Of a stretch of DNA of 59,902 nt, positions 26,969 to 35,228 are shown one piece after another (position 1 is the stretch's first letter; the number at the start of each line of letters is the position of its first letter). The translations under genes were made by a program, and so were the position numbers. The stretch comes from Vicinamibacterales bacterium (GTDB taxonomy: Bacteria > Acidobacteriota > Vicinamibacteria > Vicinamibacterales > 2-12-FULL-66-21). Under the pieces are notes generated by a model. That model made no database searches. It saw nothing but the letters and a program-made list of their open reading frames with translations, and had not been told where the DNA came from. Location of the stretch: the NCBI GenBank assembly GCA_036496585.1, contig DASXLB010000018.1, forward strand, positions 1-59,902. The letters run 5' to 3'.

Positions 26969-29035
26969 ATGCGCACAACGGTGTGGTGGCTCACGGCTGG
27001 TGTGCTCGCGGTCGCCGCGCTCTCTCTCGCCTGCTCGTCGTCTTCGTCACGCGGCCCCGGCACGCACCGCCAGAAGCTCGTCATCCTCGGGTTCGACGGC
27101 ATGGACCCGCACCTGCTCCAGAAGTGGATGGCCGAAGGGAAACTGCCCCACATCTCGGCGCTCGCGAAACAGGGCGGCTTCTATCCGCTGCAGACGACGC
27201 ACTCGCCGGAGTCGCCGACGGCGTGGGCATCGTTCGCCACCGGCGTCAATGCCGGCAAACACAACATCTACGATTTTCTCGTCCGCGACACGAACACCTA
27301 TCTTCCCGATCTCGGCATGGTGACGCGCACACCGCCGAGGTTCCTCTTCAACTACCTGCCGATCTCGAAGCCGAGAGTGACGTCGACGCGCGGCGGCACG
27401 TCGTTCTGGGTCACCGCCGGCAAGGCCGGCGTCCGCTCCGACATGCTGACGGTGCCGGTGACGTTTCCCCCCGAGGACGTCGACAACGGCGAGCTGCTCT
27501 CGGGGCTGCCGCTGCCCGACATCCGCGGCACGATGGGGACATTCTCCTACTACGCGACGGATCTGAGCCGCTATGAGGAAGGCAACACCGAGATGGGCGG
27601 CATCCTCAAGCGGCTCGTCTTCGAGGGGGATACCGCATCGAGCGAACTCGAAGGGCCGCCGAGCCCGATCGTGCGGCAGCAGATCGAGGCGATCCGCCGC
27701 AAGACGGCGCCCCTCGGCGACGCGGACAAGACGCAGCTCGCCGAGCTGCAGGCGGTGCAGGACGTGCGGATCCCCTTCACGGTGAAGTGGGATCGGGCCG
27801 GCAAACGCGCCGCGATCGACATCGACGGCCAGCACCTCACGCTCGAACCGGGGAAATGGACGCCCTGGATCGACCTGACCTTCAAGGTGAACCTGCTCGT
27901 CCGCGTGCACGGCATGACGCAGATGCTGCTCGAGAACGCCGGCAACGAGCTGCAGCTCCTCGTCTCGCCCGTCAACTTCAAGCCCGACGATCCACCGGTG
28001 CCGATGTCGTACCCGGCGTCATTCGCGGGCGATCTCTACAAGGCGGTTGGCAATTACCGCACGCTCGGCTGGGCGGAAGAGACGTGGGCGCTGAACGAAG
28101 GGCGCATGGACGAGAAGACGTTCATGGACGACCTGATGGTCGCCTTCGACGATCGCGCCCGCGTCATCCTCAACCGCGTCGATCAGAAGGACTGGGATCT
28201 GCTGGTCGGCGTCATCGAATCGACCGATCGCGTGCAGCACATGATGTGGCGGCTGATCGATCCGAAGCATCCGCTTTACGACGCGACGCTCGCGGCGCGG
28301 TACGGCGACTCGATCGAGCGCGTCTACCGCCGCGCCGACGACTTCGTCGGCGAAGTGGTCACGCGCGTTGGCCCAGACGTCCCCGTGATGATCGTCTCGG
28401 ACCACGGCTTCCACTCGTGGCGCAAGGCGGTGAATCTCGACACCTGGCTCGTGCAGAACGGCTACATGGTGATGAAGGGACAAAGCGCCGACAAGAAGCT
28501 GTCGGACCTCTTCGGCGGCGGCACCTTCTGGGAGAACGTCGACTGGTCGCGCACGCGTGCCTACGCGATGGGCATCGGCCAGATCTACTTCAACCTGCGC
28601 GGCCGCGAGTCGCAGGGCATCGTCAGTCCCGGGGCGGAGGCCACAGCGCTTGCCGACGAGATCTCGGCCAAACTGCTGACGCTGGCCGACCCGGAAGACG
28701 GCACGCACATCGTCCGCGCCGTCTACAAGCGCGACGACATCTATTCGGGCCCCTACCTGTCGAACGCCGCCGAACTGCAGGTCGGCATGGACGAAGGCTA
28801 CCGCGTCTCGTGGCAGACGACTCTAGGCGGATCGCCGCAGGGCATCGTCTACAAGAACGATCGCAAGTGGAGCGCCGACCACGGCGGCTACGACTACCTG
28901 ATCACCTCGGGCGTCTTCGTCAGCAGCCGGCCGATCGCGACCGCCGATCCGCGCATCATCGACATCGCGCCAACCGTGTTGAAGTTCTTCGGCGTCGGCA
29001 TTCCGAGCGACATCGATGGCAAGCCGCTTTTCTAG
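26969..29035 (+). CDS. Lipoprotein of the alkaline phosphatase / type I phosphodiesterase superfamily
   Basis: The 688-residue protein has a lipoprotein signal (AVAALSLAC, lipid-modified Cys at about 22). The metal-dependent phosphodiesterase/nucleotide pyrophosphatase fold includes LVILGFDGMDPHLL (first metal Asp, about 42), SPESPTAWASFATGVNAGKHNIYDFL with the Ser/Thr nucleophile (about 82), a VIESTDRVQHMMWR block (Asp/His), VMIVSDHGFHSW (Asp-His-x-x-His) and SADHGGYD near the C terminus. Residues between about 150 and 330 form an insertion of unknown role. It should sit in the periplasm anchored to a membrane. Substrates could be nucleotides, phospholipid or phosphonate head groups. It overlaps the next gene by 20 nt. 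Confidence 0.82.
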   Translation: MRTTVWWLTAGVLAVAALSLACSSSSSRGPGTHRQKLVILGFDGMDPHLLQKWMAEGKLPHISALAKQGGFYPLQTTHSPESPTAWASFATGVNAGKHNIYDFLVRDTNTYLPDLGMVTRTPPRFLFNYLPISKPRVTSTRGGTSFWVTAGKAGVRSDMLTVPVTFPPEDVDNGELLSGLPLPDIRGTMGTFSYYATDLSRYEEGNTEMGGILKRLVFEGDTASSELEGPPSPIVRQQIEAIRRKTAPLGDADKTQLAELQAVQDVRIPFTVKWDRAGKRAAIDIDGQHLTLEPGKWTPWIDLTFKVNLLVRVHGMTQMLLENAGNELQLLVSPVNFKPDDPPVPMSYPASFAGDLYKAVGNYRTLGWAEETWALNEGRMDEKTFMDDLMVAFDDRARVILNRVDQKDWDLLVGVIESTDRVQHMMWRLIDPKHPLYDATLAARYGDSIERVYRRADDFVGEVVTRVGPDVPVMIVSDHGFHSWRKAVNLDTWLVQNGYMVMKGQSADKKLSDLFGGGTFWENVDWSRTRAYAMGIGQIYFNLRGRESQGIVSPGAEATALADEISAKLLTLADPEDGTHIVRAVYKRDDIYSGPYLSNAAELQVGMDEGYRVSWQTTLGGSPQGIVYKNDRKWSADHGGYDYLITSGVFVSSRPIATADPRIIDIAPTVLKFFGVGIPSDIDGKPLF

Positions 29036-30224
29036 CCGAGGCGGCGCGGACCGTTTACGGGCGCCGCGCCGGCGGGGCCGCGCAGGCCCGGCCTGCATCG
29101 CGCTGCTCGCATTCGCGGCCGCCGCGCTCACCGCCCAGGCGCCGGATCGCCAGGCCGCCGATGCGCTCGCCAGACGCGCGGCGGATCGTCTCACCGCGCT
29201 CCAGCAGGAAGCGGAGTCGCTCGCCCGCCAGGAGCGGACGTTGCTCGTCGAGCTGCGGCGGCTGGAAGTCGACCGCGAGATCAAGGTCGAGAAGCGGGCG
29301 ACGATCGAGCGCAGTGCGACGGACGTGCGCGCCAAGCTGGCCGCCGCGAGTGCCAGGGCCCAGGCGCTCGCTGGAGAAGCCGAACGCCAGCGTCCCGACA
29401 TCGACGCTCGACTGGTGCGGCTCTACAAGCTTGGTCGCGCCGGCTACTGGCGCCTGCTGCTCGACGTGACGAGCCTGCGCGACCTGGGCCGCGCCTACCG
29501 GACCGCCGCGGCGCTCGACCGCATCGATCGCGACCGCGTCGAGGAGCATCGCCGGACGCTGGCCGCGCTGAACGGCGAGCGCGCCGCCCTGCAAACGCGC
29601 GCGACCGAACTCGAGCGGCTCGAGGTCCAGGCGCGCCGGGCCAGCGACGCCGTCCAGGCGGCGGTGGACGCGCGCACCGTGCTGGTGAAGCGGATCGACG
29701 AACGGCGCGATCTCAACGCCCAGCTCGCCGGCGAACTGCAGGACGCGCAGCGGCGGCTGCAGGGGACAATCGCCCAGCTCGCCGCCGGCCGGGAGGCGCC
29801 CCCCGCGGCACTCCCGCTGCGCCCCTTCCGCGGCGCGCTCCCCTGGCCGGCCGAGGGGGTGGTCTCCTCCAGATTCGGCACAGCGCTGCGCGGCAGCCCG
29901 GTGACGGCGAAGAACGGGATCCAGCTGTCGCTGCCGGAAGGCGAGCCCGTGCGCGCCGTCCACGACGGGGTCGTCGCCTTCGCCGATGCGTTCAGCGGCT
30001 ATGGCAATCTCGTCATCGTCGATCATGGCGACAAGGCGTATTCCCTCTACGGGCACCTGGCCACCGTCGGCGTCAAGAAGGGAGACCGGGTCGACACGGC
30101 GACCACCCTCGGAATGACCGGACGCGACCAGGCCGGCAACCCGGCCCTGTACTTCGAGCTGCGCGTCGACGGGACCCCCGTGGACCCGCTACAATGGCTG
30201 AAGAGGCCATACCGCAATCCATGA
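29016..30224 (+). CDS. envC: EnvC-like murein hydrolase activator (degenerate LytM/M23 domain)
   Basis: The 402-residue periplasmic protein has a positively charged, hydrophobic N-terminal signal, a long coiled coil (about 45-260) and a C-terminal LytM domain (about 275-400) beginning GALPWPAEGVVSSRFGT. In active M23 peptidases the zinc ligands are HxGxD and HxH. Here the first reads K-N-G-I-Q and the second A-L-Y, so zinc binding is lost. That is the state of E. coli EnvC, which activates amidases during cell separation. It is encoded next to a Ctp-type protein, as in many Gram-negatives. ATG at 29016 lies inside the preceding gene. Confidence 0.87.
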   Translation: MASRFSSRGGADRLRAPRRRGRAGPACIALLAFAAAALTAQAPDRQAADALARRAADRLTALQQEAESLARQERTLLVELRRLEVDREIKVEKRATIERSATDVRAKLAAASARAQALAGEAERQRPDIDARLVRLYKLGRAGYWRLLLDVTSLRDLGRAYRTAAALDRIDRDRVEEHRRTLAALNGERAALQTRATELERLEVQARRASDAVQAAVDARTVLVKRIDERRDLNAQLAGELQDAQRRLQGTIAQLAAGREAPPAALPLRPFRGALPWPAEGVVSSRFGTALRGSPVTAKNGIQLSLPEGEPVRAVHDGVVAFADAFSGYGNLVIVDHGDKAYSLYGHLATVGVKKGDRVDTATTLGMTGRDQAGNPALYFELRVDGTPVDPLQWLKRPYRNP

Positions 30225-31462
30225 CTACCCGAACCCGGCTGTCCGTACTGCTGATTTCGACACCGCTGCTGACCTTCATCGTGCTCGGCACCCTGCGGGG
30301 GCGCGCGGCCGACGGCGACGACACGTTTCAGCACCTGCGGGTGTTCGACGACGTCGTGTCGCTGATCCTCAACAGCTATGTCGAAGAGCCCAAGGTCGAC
30401 AACGTCATGGAAGGCGCGATGCGCGGGCTCACCGACAGCCTCGACCCCGACAGTGCATACCTGACCGCCGCGGAAGCCCGTTCGCTGGCCACGCCGGCGT
30501 GCGCCTCGGCGGTGCCGACTCCCGCCTGCGCTGGGACGCCGATCGGCGACGTCGGTATCGAGCTGACGCGGCAGTACTACCTGCGGGTGATCGCGGCGCG
30601 CGACGGATCGCCTGCCGACAAGGCCGGCCTGCAGACCGGTGACTACGTCCGCGCGATCGACGGAAAGCCGACGCGCGACCTGTCGGTGTTCGAAGGCATG
30701 CGCCTGCTGCGCGGCGAACCGGGTTCGAAGGTGACGCTCACCGTCATCCGCGGCAACGCCGCCGACCCGCATGAAATCGAGCTCGTGCGTGAGCGCACGC
30801 CAGGGGCGGTCGTGTCCTCGAAGCTGCTCGCGCCAGAGCTCGGATACATCCGGATCGCCGCGTTCGGCGCGGGCGCGCCGGCGAAGATCCACGGCGAAGT
30901 GGACGCCTTGGTCAAGGGCGGCGCCCGCCGGCTCATCGTCGACATCCGCCGGACCGCCGAGGGACCGTTCGATACCGGGCTCGACGCCGCGCGCCTGTTC
31001 GTGAAGACGGGCACGCTCGCCCAGGTCGCCGGCCGCGATCCGCAGGCGAAGGCGAGTGACAAGCCCGCAGCCAAGGTCCCCGCCGGCTCGATCACGGAGA
31101 CCATCTCCGCCAAGCCCGGCGACGGCGCCATCGAACTCCCCGTGACGCTGCTCGTCACGACTGGCACGTCCGGCGCCGCGGAGCTCTTCGCGGCGGCGCT
31201 CTCCGGGAACAAGCGAGCCGACCTCGTCGGCGAGCGCACGCTCGGTCGTGCCGGGATGCAGAAACTCGTCCGACTGCCCGACGGTCGCGGCCTGTGGCTG
31301 ACCTATGCCCGCTACGTCACGCCCGGCGGCGATCTGATCCAGGGGCGGGGGCTCACGCCAGACCTGGCCGTCGACGAACCCGACGTTGACTTCGGCGAGC
31401 CCAAGCCCGCGACCGACGCGGTGCTCGACGCAGCCCTGGAGAAGATCAAGAAAACCGCCTGA
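30221..31462 (+). CDS. S41 C-terminal-processing-peptidase-like protein, catalytic dyad lost
   Basis: The 413-residue protein has a signal/anchor helix (8-23), a helical prodomain (FDDVVSLILNSYVEEPKVDNVMEGAMRGLTDSLDPDSAYL, in pieces), a PDZ domain (about 110-195; GSPADKAGLQTGDYVRAIDGK) and an S41 core. Aligning the core to Prc/CtpA, the nucleophile Ser position (three before the conserved Glu in AAELFAAAL) is Gly318, and the general-base Lys 25 residues later is Arg343 (TLGRAGMQ). The substrate-cradle NNPGG is replaced by RTAEGPF. It probably binds rather than cuts. The ATG at 30221 overlaps the envC stop (ATGA); a farther ATG at 30194 is less likely. Confidence 0.85.
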   Translation: MTTRTRLSVLLISTPLLTFIVLGTLRGRAADGDDTFQHLRVFDDVVSLILNSYVEEPKVDNVMEGAMRGLTDSLDPDSAYLTAAEARSLATPACASAVPTPACAGTPIGDVGIELTRQYYLRVIAARDGSPADKAGLQTGDYVRAIDGKPTRDLSVFEGMRLLRGEPGSKVTLTVIRGNAADPHEIELVRERTPGAVVSSKLLAPELGYIRIAAFGAGAPAKIHGEVDALVKGGARRLIVDIRRTAEGPFDTGLDAARLFVKTGTLAQVAGRDPQAKASDKPAAKVPAGSITETISAKPGDGAIELPVTLLVTTGTSGAAELFAAALSGNKRADLVGERTLGRAGMQKLVRLPDGRGLWLTYARYVTPGGDLIQGRGLTPDLAVDEPDVDFGEPKPATDAVLDAALEKIKKTA

Positions 31463-31548
31463 GGATTTGGAAATTGGGAATGTGGGAATGTGTTGATGTG
31501 AGACACATCTCCAGATTTCCAAATTCCCACGTTTCCAAATCTCCCGAT
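31463..31548. repeat. Imperfect long inverted repeat after the ctp-like gene
   Basis: GGATTTGGAAATTGGGAAT near 31464 pairs with GATTTCCAAATTCCCAC near 31513 and TTTCCAAATCTCC near 31532, around a GTGAGACACAT loop. The arms are themselves short tandem GGAAAT/GGGAAT units. It could fold when transcribed and end the operon, though no T-run follows. Confidence 0.6.
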
Positions 31549-31595
31549 TCCCTGTTAAACTCTAGGTTTCGGCAAGGCCTGTGTTTTCAAGGCAT

Positions 31596-31671
31596 AGGCG
31601 CGTAGCTCAGTGGTTAGAGCGCCTGCTTGACACGCAGGAGGTCGGTGGTTCGACTCCACTCGCGCCTACCA
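31596..31671 (+). tRNA. tRNA-Val (anticodon GAC)
   Basis: A full cloverleaf is visible: acceptor AGGCGCG pairs with CGCGCCT, followed by discriminator A and encoded CCA. The D arm is GCTCAGTGGTTAGAGC, the anticodon stem CCTGC/GCAGG encloses TTGACAC (anticodon GAC), and the T arm is GGTGGTTCGACTCCACT. A TAAACT hexamer at 31556 may be its -10, with a leader of about 28 nt. It stands alone between the ctp-like gene and thrS. Confidence 0.97.
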
Positions 31672-31672
31672 G

Positions 31673-31903
31673 AGAAGGGTGCGAAAGGTGCAAAGGGTGC
31701 CAACGAGGCCAAAGGTGCTGGTGCGAAGGGTGCTTCAGGGTGCGGGTGCTCGCGCTACCCACGGCGCCGGAGCTGCCTAAGCGCACCGCTGACACCGGTC
31801 AGCACCATTGGCACCATTCGCACCAGCACCATTAGCACCCTGGCACCGTTAGCACCAGCACCGTTAGCACTTTTGGCACCTTTAGCACCCTTAGCACCTC
31901 ATT
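31673..31903. repeat. 9-bp GGTGC/GCACC repeats forming a large imperfect hairpin upstream of thrS
   Basis: Between tRNA-Val and thrS, about eight units of the type AAAGGTGC (31678-31748) are followed, after a spacer of about 50 nt, by about eleven inverted units of the type AGCACCNTT (31802-31897), mostly at 9-bp steps. The two halves can pair over roughly 70-100 nt. The region is an open frame joined to thrS but codes only low-complexity GAKGA and LAPLAP peptides, so it is treated as non-coding. Confidence 0.75.
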
Positions 31904-31905
31904 CC

Positions 31906-33870
31906 ATGGTCTCGAGCGAGATCGCAGTCACGTTGCCTGACGGATCTGTCCGTCACGTCGGCGCCGGCAGCACGCCTGCCGACGTCGCGGCCTCGATTTC
32001 TCCGCGCCTCGCCAAGGCCGCCATCGCGGCGATCGTCGACGGCACGCCGGTCGACCTGACGCGGCCGTTGGCGGGCGATGCCCGGCTCGAGATCCTGACC
32101 GACCGCGGGCCCGACGCCCTTCACGTCTACCGGCACAGCACGGCGCATTTGCTGGCCGCGGCGGTGACGAACCTGTTCCCCGGCGTGCAGTGCGGCGTCG
32201 GCCCGGCGCTCGAGGACGGCTTCTACTACGACTTCGTCGTGCCGCGTCCGTTCGTCCCCGAGGACCTCGAGGCGATCGAGAAGAAAATGAAGGAGCTGGC
32301 GGCGCAGGACCTGCCCTACGACCACCAGTTCTGGCCGAAGCAGGACGCGATCGACTTCTTCCGCGGGCGCGGCGAGCCGCTCAAGGTGCAGCTGATCGAG
32401 GAGAAGACGGCCGGCCAGTCCGAGGTCTCTGTCTACACCATCAAGGACAGGGACACCTTCGTCGACTTCTGCCTCGGCCCGCACGTGCCGTCCTCGAATC
32501 GCCTGAAGGCGTTCAAGCTGCTGAGCACGTCGAACGCCTACTGGAAGGGGGACGCGAAGGGCACGCCGATGCAGCGCGTCTACGGTACGGCGTTCTTCAG
32601 CGACAAGGATCTGCAGGCGCACCTGCAGCGCATCGAGGAAGCGAAGAAGCGCGATCACCGCAAGGTCGGCAAGGAGCTCGGTCTCTTCACGTTCCACCCG
32701 TGGGCGCCCGGCGCGGCGTTCTGGCTCGGCAAGGGGACGACGGTCTACAACACCCTCGCCAACTACATGCGCGGTGTGCTCTTTCCGGCCGGCTACCAGG
32801 AAGTGAAGGCGCCGATCATCTTCAACAAGGCGCTGTGGGAGACCTCGGGTCACTGGGAGCACTACCGCGAGAACATGTTCCTCGTGAAGTCGTCCGACGA
32901 CGAGGAAATGGGCCTCAAGGCGATGAACTGCCCGGGCCACTTCCTGATCTTCGCCAGCGAGAAGCGCAGCTACAAGGATTTGCCGCTCCGCTTCCACGAG
33001 CAGACGCCGCTGCACCGCAACGAAGCGTCCGGCGTGCTCGCCGGGCTGACGCGCGTCCGGCAGTTCTCGCAGGACGATGCGCACTGCTTCGTGATGGAGT
33101 CGCAGATCGCCGAGGAAGTCGAGCGGCTGCTCCGCCTGGTGCAGCGGGTCTACGGGGATTTCGGGCTGCCCTACTCGGTGAAGCTGTCGACGCGCCCCGA
33201 GAAGTTCCTCGGCGAGGTGGAGACCTGGGATCACGCCGAAGCGTCGCTCAAGCAGGCGCTCGAAGCGGCGAACCAGCCGTACACGATCAACGCCGGCGAT
33301 GGCGCGTTCTACGGCCCGAAGCTCGATTTCGACGTCACCGACGCGATCGGCCGTCAGTGGCAGTGCGCGACGATCCAGCTCGATTACCAGATGCCGCAGC
33401 GCTTCGACCTGAAGTACGTCGGCGCCGACAACACCGAGCACCGTCCAGTCGTCATCCACCGCGCGATCTTCGGCAGCTTCGAACGGTTCATCGCGATCCT
33501 GATCGAGCACTACGCGGGAGCGTTCCCGTTGTGGCTGGCGCCGGTGCAGGCGGTGGTCCTGCCGATCGCCGACCGTCACGCGGCGTACGCGGCCGGCGTG
33601 CAGGCGGCGCTGGCGGCGGTCGGGCTGAGGGTGGAGCTCGACGCGCGCCAGGAGAAGATCAACTATAAGATTCGCGAAGCCCAGCTTCAGAAGATCCCTT
33701 ATATGCTGGTGGTCGGGGACAAAGAAGCGGCGGACGGCACGGTGGCGGTGCGGCGGCGGAGCGGCGGGGATCAGGGCACGCGCGCGGTTGACGAGTTCAT
33801 CCGCGAGGCCCTGGCCGAAATCGCGGCCAAGCAGGAACCGGACGCGGTCCTGGCGGCGGCACGCTCATGA
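31906..33870 (+). CDS. thrS: Threonyl-tRNA synthetase
   Basis: ThrRS charges tRNA-Thr and edits mischarged Ser. The 654-residue protein has the N-terminal TGS domain (ITVTLPDGS-type IAVTLPDGSVRHV, 1-62) and the editing domain with HSTAHLLAAAV (HxxxH, about 78). Then come YYDFVVPRPFVPEDL, CLGPHVPSS (Cys/His of the editing site), class II motifs RFHEQTPLHRNEASGVLAGLTRVRQFSQDDAHCF and HRAIFGSFERFIAILIEHYAG, and the anticodon-binding domain (LWLAPVQAVVLPI). The ATG at 31906 is chosen because the frame upstream is only repeat DNA. It starts the thrS-infC-rpmI-rplT-pheST series. Confidence 0.95.
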   Translation: MVSSEIAVTLPDGSVRHVGAGSTPADVAASISPRLAKAAIAAIVDGTPVDLTRPLAGDARLEILTDRGPDALHVYRHSTAHLLAAAVTNLFPGVQCGVGPALEDGFYYDFVVPRPFVPEDLEAIEKKMKELAAQDLPYDHQFWPKQDAIDFFRGRGEPLKVQLIEEKTAGQSEVSVYTIKDRDTFVDFCLGPHVPSSNRLKAFKLLSTSNAYWKGDAKGTPMQRVYGTAFFSDKDLQAHLQRIEEAKKRDHRKVGKELGLFTFHPWAPGAAFWLGKGTTVYNTLANYMRGVLFPAGYQEVKAPIIFNKALWETSGHWEHYRENMFLVKSSDDEEMGLKAMNCPGHFLIFASEKRSYKDLPLRFHEQTPLHRNEASGVLAGLTRVRQFSQDDAHCFVMESQIAEEVERLLRLVQRVYGDFGLPYSVKLSTRPEKFLGEVETWDHAEASLKQALEAANQPYTINAGDGAFYGPKLDFDVTDAIGRQWQCATIQLDYQMPQRFDLKYVGADNTEHRPVVIHRAIFGSFERFIAILIEHYAGAFPLWLAPVQAVVLPIADRHAAYAAGVQAALAAVGLRVELDARQEKINYKIREAQLQKIPYMLVVGDKEAADGTVAVRRRSGGDQGTRAVDEFIREALAEIAAKQEPDAVLAAARS

Positions 33871-33875
33871 GGAGG
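33870..33875 (+). promoter_or_regulatory. Shine-Dalgarno fixing the infC start
   Basis: AGGAGG overlaps the last base of the thrS stop codon and lies 4 nt before the ATC at 33880. An in-frame TGA at 33868 excludes any start further upstream. Confidence 0.8.
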
Positions 33876-33879
33876 CTTT

Positions 33880-34485
33880 ATCGCATTTGATCGCAGTCCG
33901 CGGCGCGACGATCGCACGCGGGTCAACGAACGCATCCGGGTTCGCGAAGTCCGCGTCATCGACGAGGACGGCTCGCAGCTCGGGATCATGCCACCGCCGC
34001 AGGCGCTGGCCATCGCGCGGCAGAAGGGGCTCGACCTCGTGGAGATCGCGGCAACCGCGGTCCCGCCGGTCTGCCGCATCATGGACTTCGGGCGCTATCA
34101 GTATCAGGAACAGAAGCGCGCGCGGTCGGCGAAGAAGCACCAGAAGATCATCGAGGTCAAGGAAATCAAGTTCCGCCCGAAAGTCGACGAGCACGACTAC
34201 CAGTTCAAGAAGAAGCACATCGAGCGCTTCCTCGAGGACGGCGACAAGGTGAAGGCGACGATCTTCTTCCGCGGACGCGAGATGGCGCACCCCGAGATCG
34301 GACGCCGCATTCTGGAGCGGCTGATCGGCGAGCTCGCCGACGTGGCGGTGGCCGAGACCACGCCGCGCCAGGAAGGCAACCAGATGCACACGATCCTGTC
34401 GCAGAAGGCGGGCGCCAAGAGGCCGAAGACCACGAAGGACGGCGAAGGAACGAAGGAGCGCGAAGGAACGAAGGAACATGCCTAA
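33880..34485 (+). CDS. infC: Translation initiation factor IF-3 (ATC start codon)
   Basis: IF-3 binds the 30S subunit and checks the start codon and initiator tRNA. The 201-residue protein reads [30 protein letters not shown] at its N terminus, then [25 protein letters not shown] at the linker and [17 protein letters not shown] in the C-terminal domain. The conserved N terminus requires a start before the first ATG (33988), and an in-frame stop at 33868 leaves ATC at 33880, behind AGGAGG, as the only plausible codon. Rare starts are typical of infC and underlie autoregulation. The C-terminal 25 residues ([16 protein letters not shown]) come from a repeat. Confidence 0.94.
   Translation: MAFDRSPRRDDRTRVNERIRVREVRVIDEDGSQLGIMPPPQALAIARQKGLDLVEIAATAVPPVCRIMDFGRYQYQEQKRARSAKKHQKIIEVKEIKFRPKVDEHDYQFKKKHIERFLEDGDKVKATIFFRGREMAHPEIGRRILERLIGELADVAVAETTPRQEGNQMHTILSQKAGAKRPKTTKDGEGTKEREGTKEHA
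34433..34475. repeat. CGAAGGA (TCCTTCG) repeats at the 3' end of infC
   Basis: Five CGAAGGA units start at 34433, 34443, 34451, 34461 and 34469 (steps of 10, 8, 10 and 8). They encode the non-conserved IF-3 tail, and the last one provides AAGGA just before the rpmI start. The same core recurs inside two other genes at 45480 and 50613. Confidence 0.75.
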
Positions 34486-34672
34486 ACTGAAGAGCCACCG
34501 GGGCGCGGCCAAGCGCTTCAAGAAGACCGCGAGCGGCAAGTTCAAGCGCGGCAACGCATTCAAGGCGCACATCCTGACCAGCAAGGATCGCAGCCGCAAG
34601 CGCAAGCTGAAGGGGACGACGATGGTGTCTCCGCAGGACACGGCGAAGCTGCGCCGGATGCTGCCCTACTAG
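34478..34672 (+). CDS. rpmI: Ribosomal protein bL35
   Basis: The 64-residue basic protein [20 protein letters not shown]... with [23 protein letters not shown] and [10 protein letters not shown] is a full-length L35. Its ATG lies 8 nt inside the end of infC, so translation is coupled. AAGGA from the infC repeat serves as ribosome-binding site. Confidence 0.96.
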   Translation: MPKLKSHRGAAKRFKKTASGKFKRGNAFKAHILTSKDRSRKRKLKGTTMVSPQDTAKLRRMLPY

Positions 34673-34694
34673 AGTCTGGAAGGTAGAAGGAAAG

Positions 34695-35126
34695 ATGCCT
34701 CGAGTCAAACGTGGAAATGTCCGTCGCGCGAAGCGCAAGAAGCTGCTCGCCCGCGCCAAAGGGTTTTACCAGACCAAGAGCAAGCTCTATCGCTCGGCGA
34801 AGGAATCGGTCGACACCGCACTCAAGTACGCGTTCGTCGGCCGGCGCAACAAGAAGCGCGATTTCCGCCGCCTGTGGGTGATGCGGATCAACGCGGCCGC
34901 GCGTGAGCACGGCCTGACCTACGGCCAGTTCATCGCCGGCCTCAAGGCGGCTGGCAACGTACTGGATCGCAAGAGCCTCGCCGAGCTTGCCGTGTCGTCG
35001 CCGGCCTCGTTCGCCAAGCTGGCCAAGACGGCGGCGAGCGCCAAGCCGATCGTCGCGAAGCGCCCGGCGCGCGGCGCCGACAAGCCGGCGCGACCGGCCA
35101 AGGCGAAGGCCGAAGCCGGCGCGTAG
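34695..35126 (+). CDS. rplT: Ribosomal protein bL20
   Basis: L20 is an early 50S assembly protein. The first 115 residues are canonical: [29 protein letters not shown], then [35 protein letters not shown] and [11 protein letters not shown]. About 25 extra residues rich in Ala, Lys and Pro follow ([22 protein letters not shown]), making it 143 instead of about 118. AGAAGGAAAG precedes the ATG. Confidence 0.96.
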   Translation: MPRVKRGNVRRAKRKKLLARAKGFYQTKSKLYRSAKESVDTALKYAFVGRRNKKRDFRRLWVMRINAAAREHGLTYGQFIAGLKAAGNVLDRKSLAELAVSSPASFAKLAKTAASAKPIVAKRPARGADKPARPAKAKAEAGA

Positions 35127-35149
35127 CGGCGGGTCAACGGATCGCAGGA

Positions 35150-35205
35150 GGCCAGGAGATCAGGCGGCCGGGAGAAATCCTGGTCCCGTGATCGTCTGGC
35201 CTTTT
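35150..35205 (+). terminator. Hairpin plus T-run between rplT and pheS (terminator or attenuator)
   Basis: GGCCAG (35150) pairs with CTGGCC (35196-35201), with GATCA/TGATC and CCGGGA/TCCTGG extending the stem inside. TTTT follows directly. In a co-directional cluster this may limit read-through into pheST or act as an attenuator. No leader peptide rich in Phe codons is evident. Confidence 0.55.
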
Positions 35206-35228
35206 GTCGTAGAGACGGTGTTCACCAC

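Noticed and set aside
30194-30220. Earlier ATG for the ctp-like gene
   Set aside because: It lacks a ribosome-binding site. The ATGA overlap at 30221 places the membrane helix at a normal distance and matches the operon's coupling style.
31627-31905. N-terminal extension of thrS (93 extra residues)
   Set aside because: It translates low-complexity repeat DNA and part of the tRNA-Val gene. The conserved TGS domain starts at the ATG at 31906.
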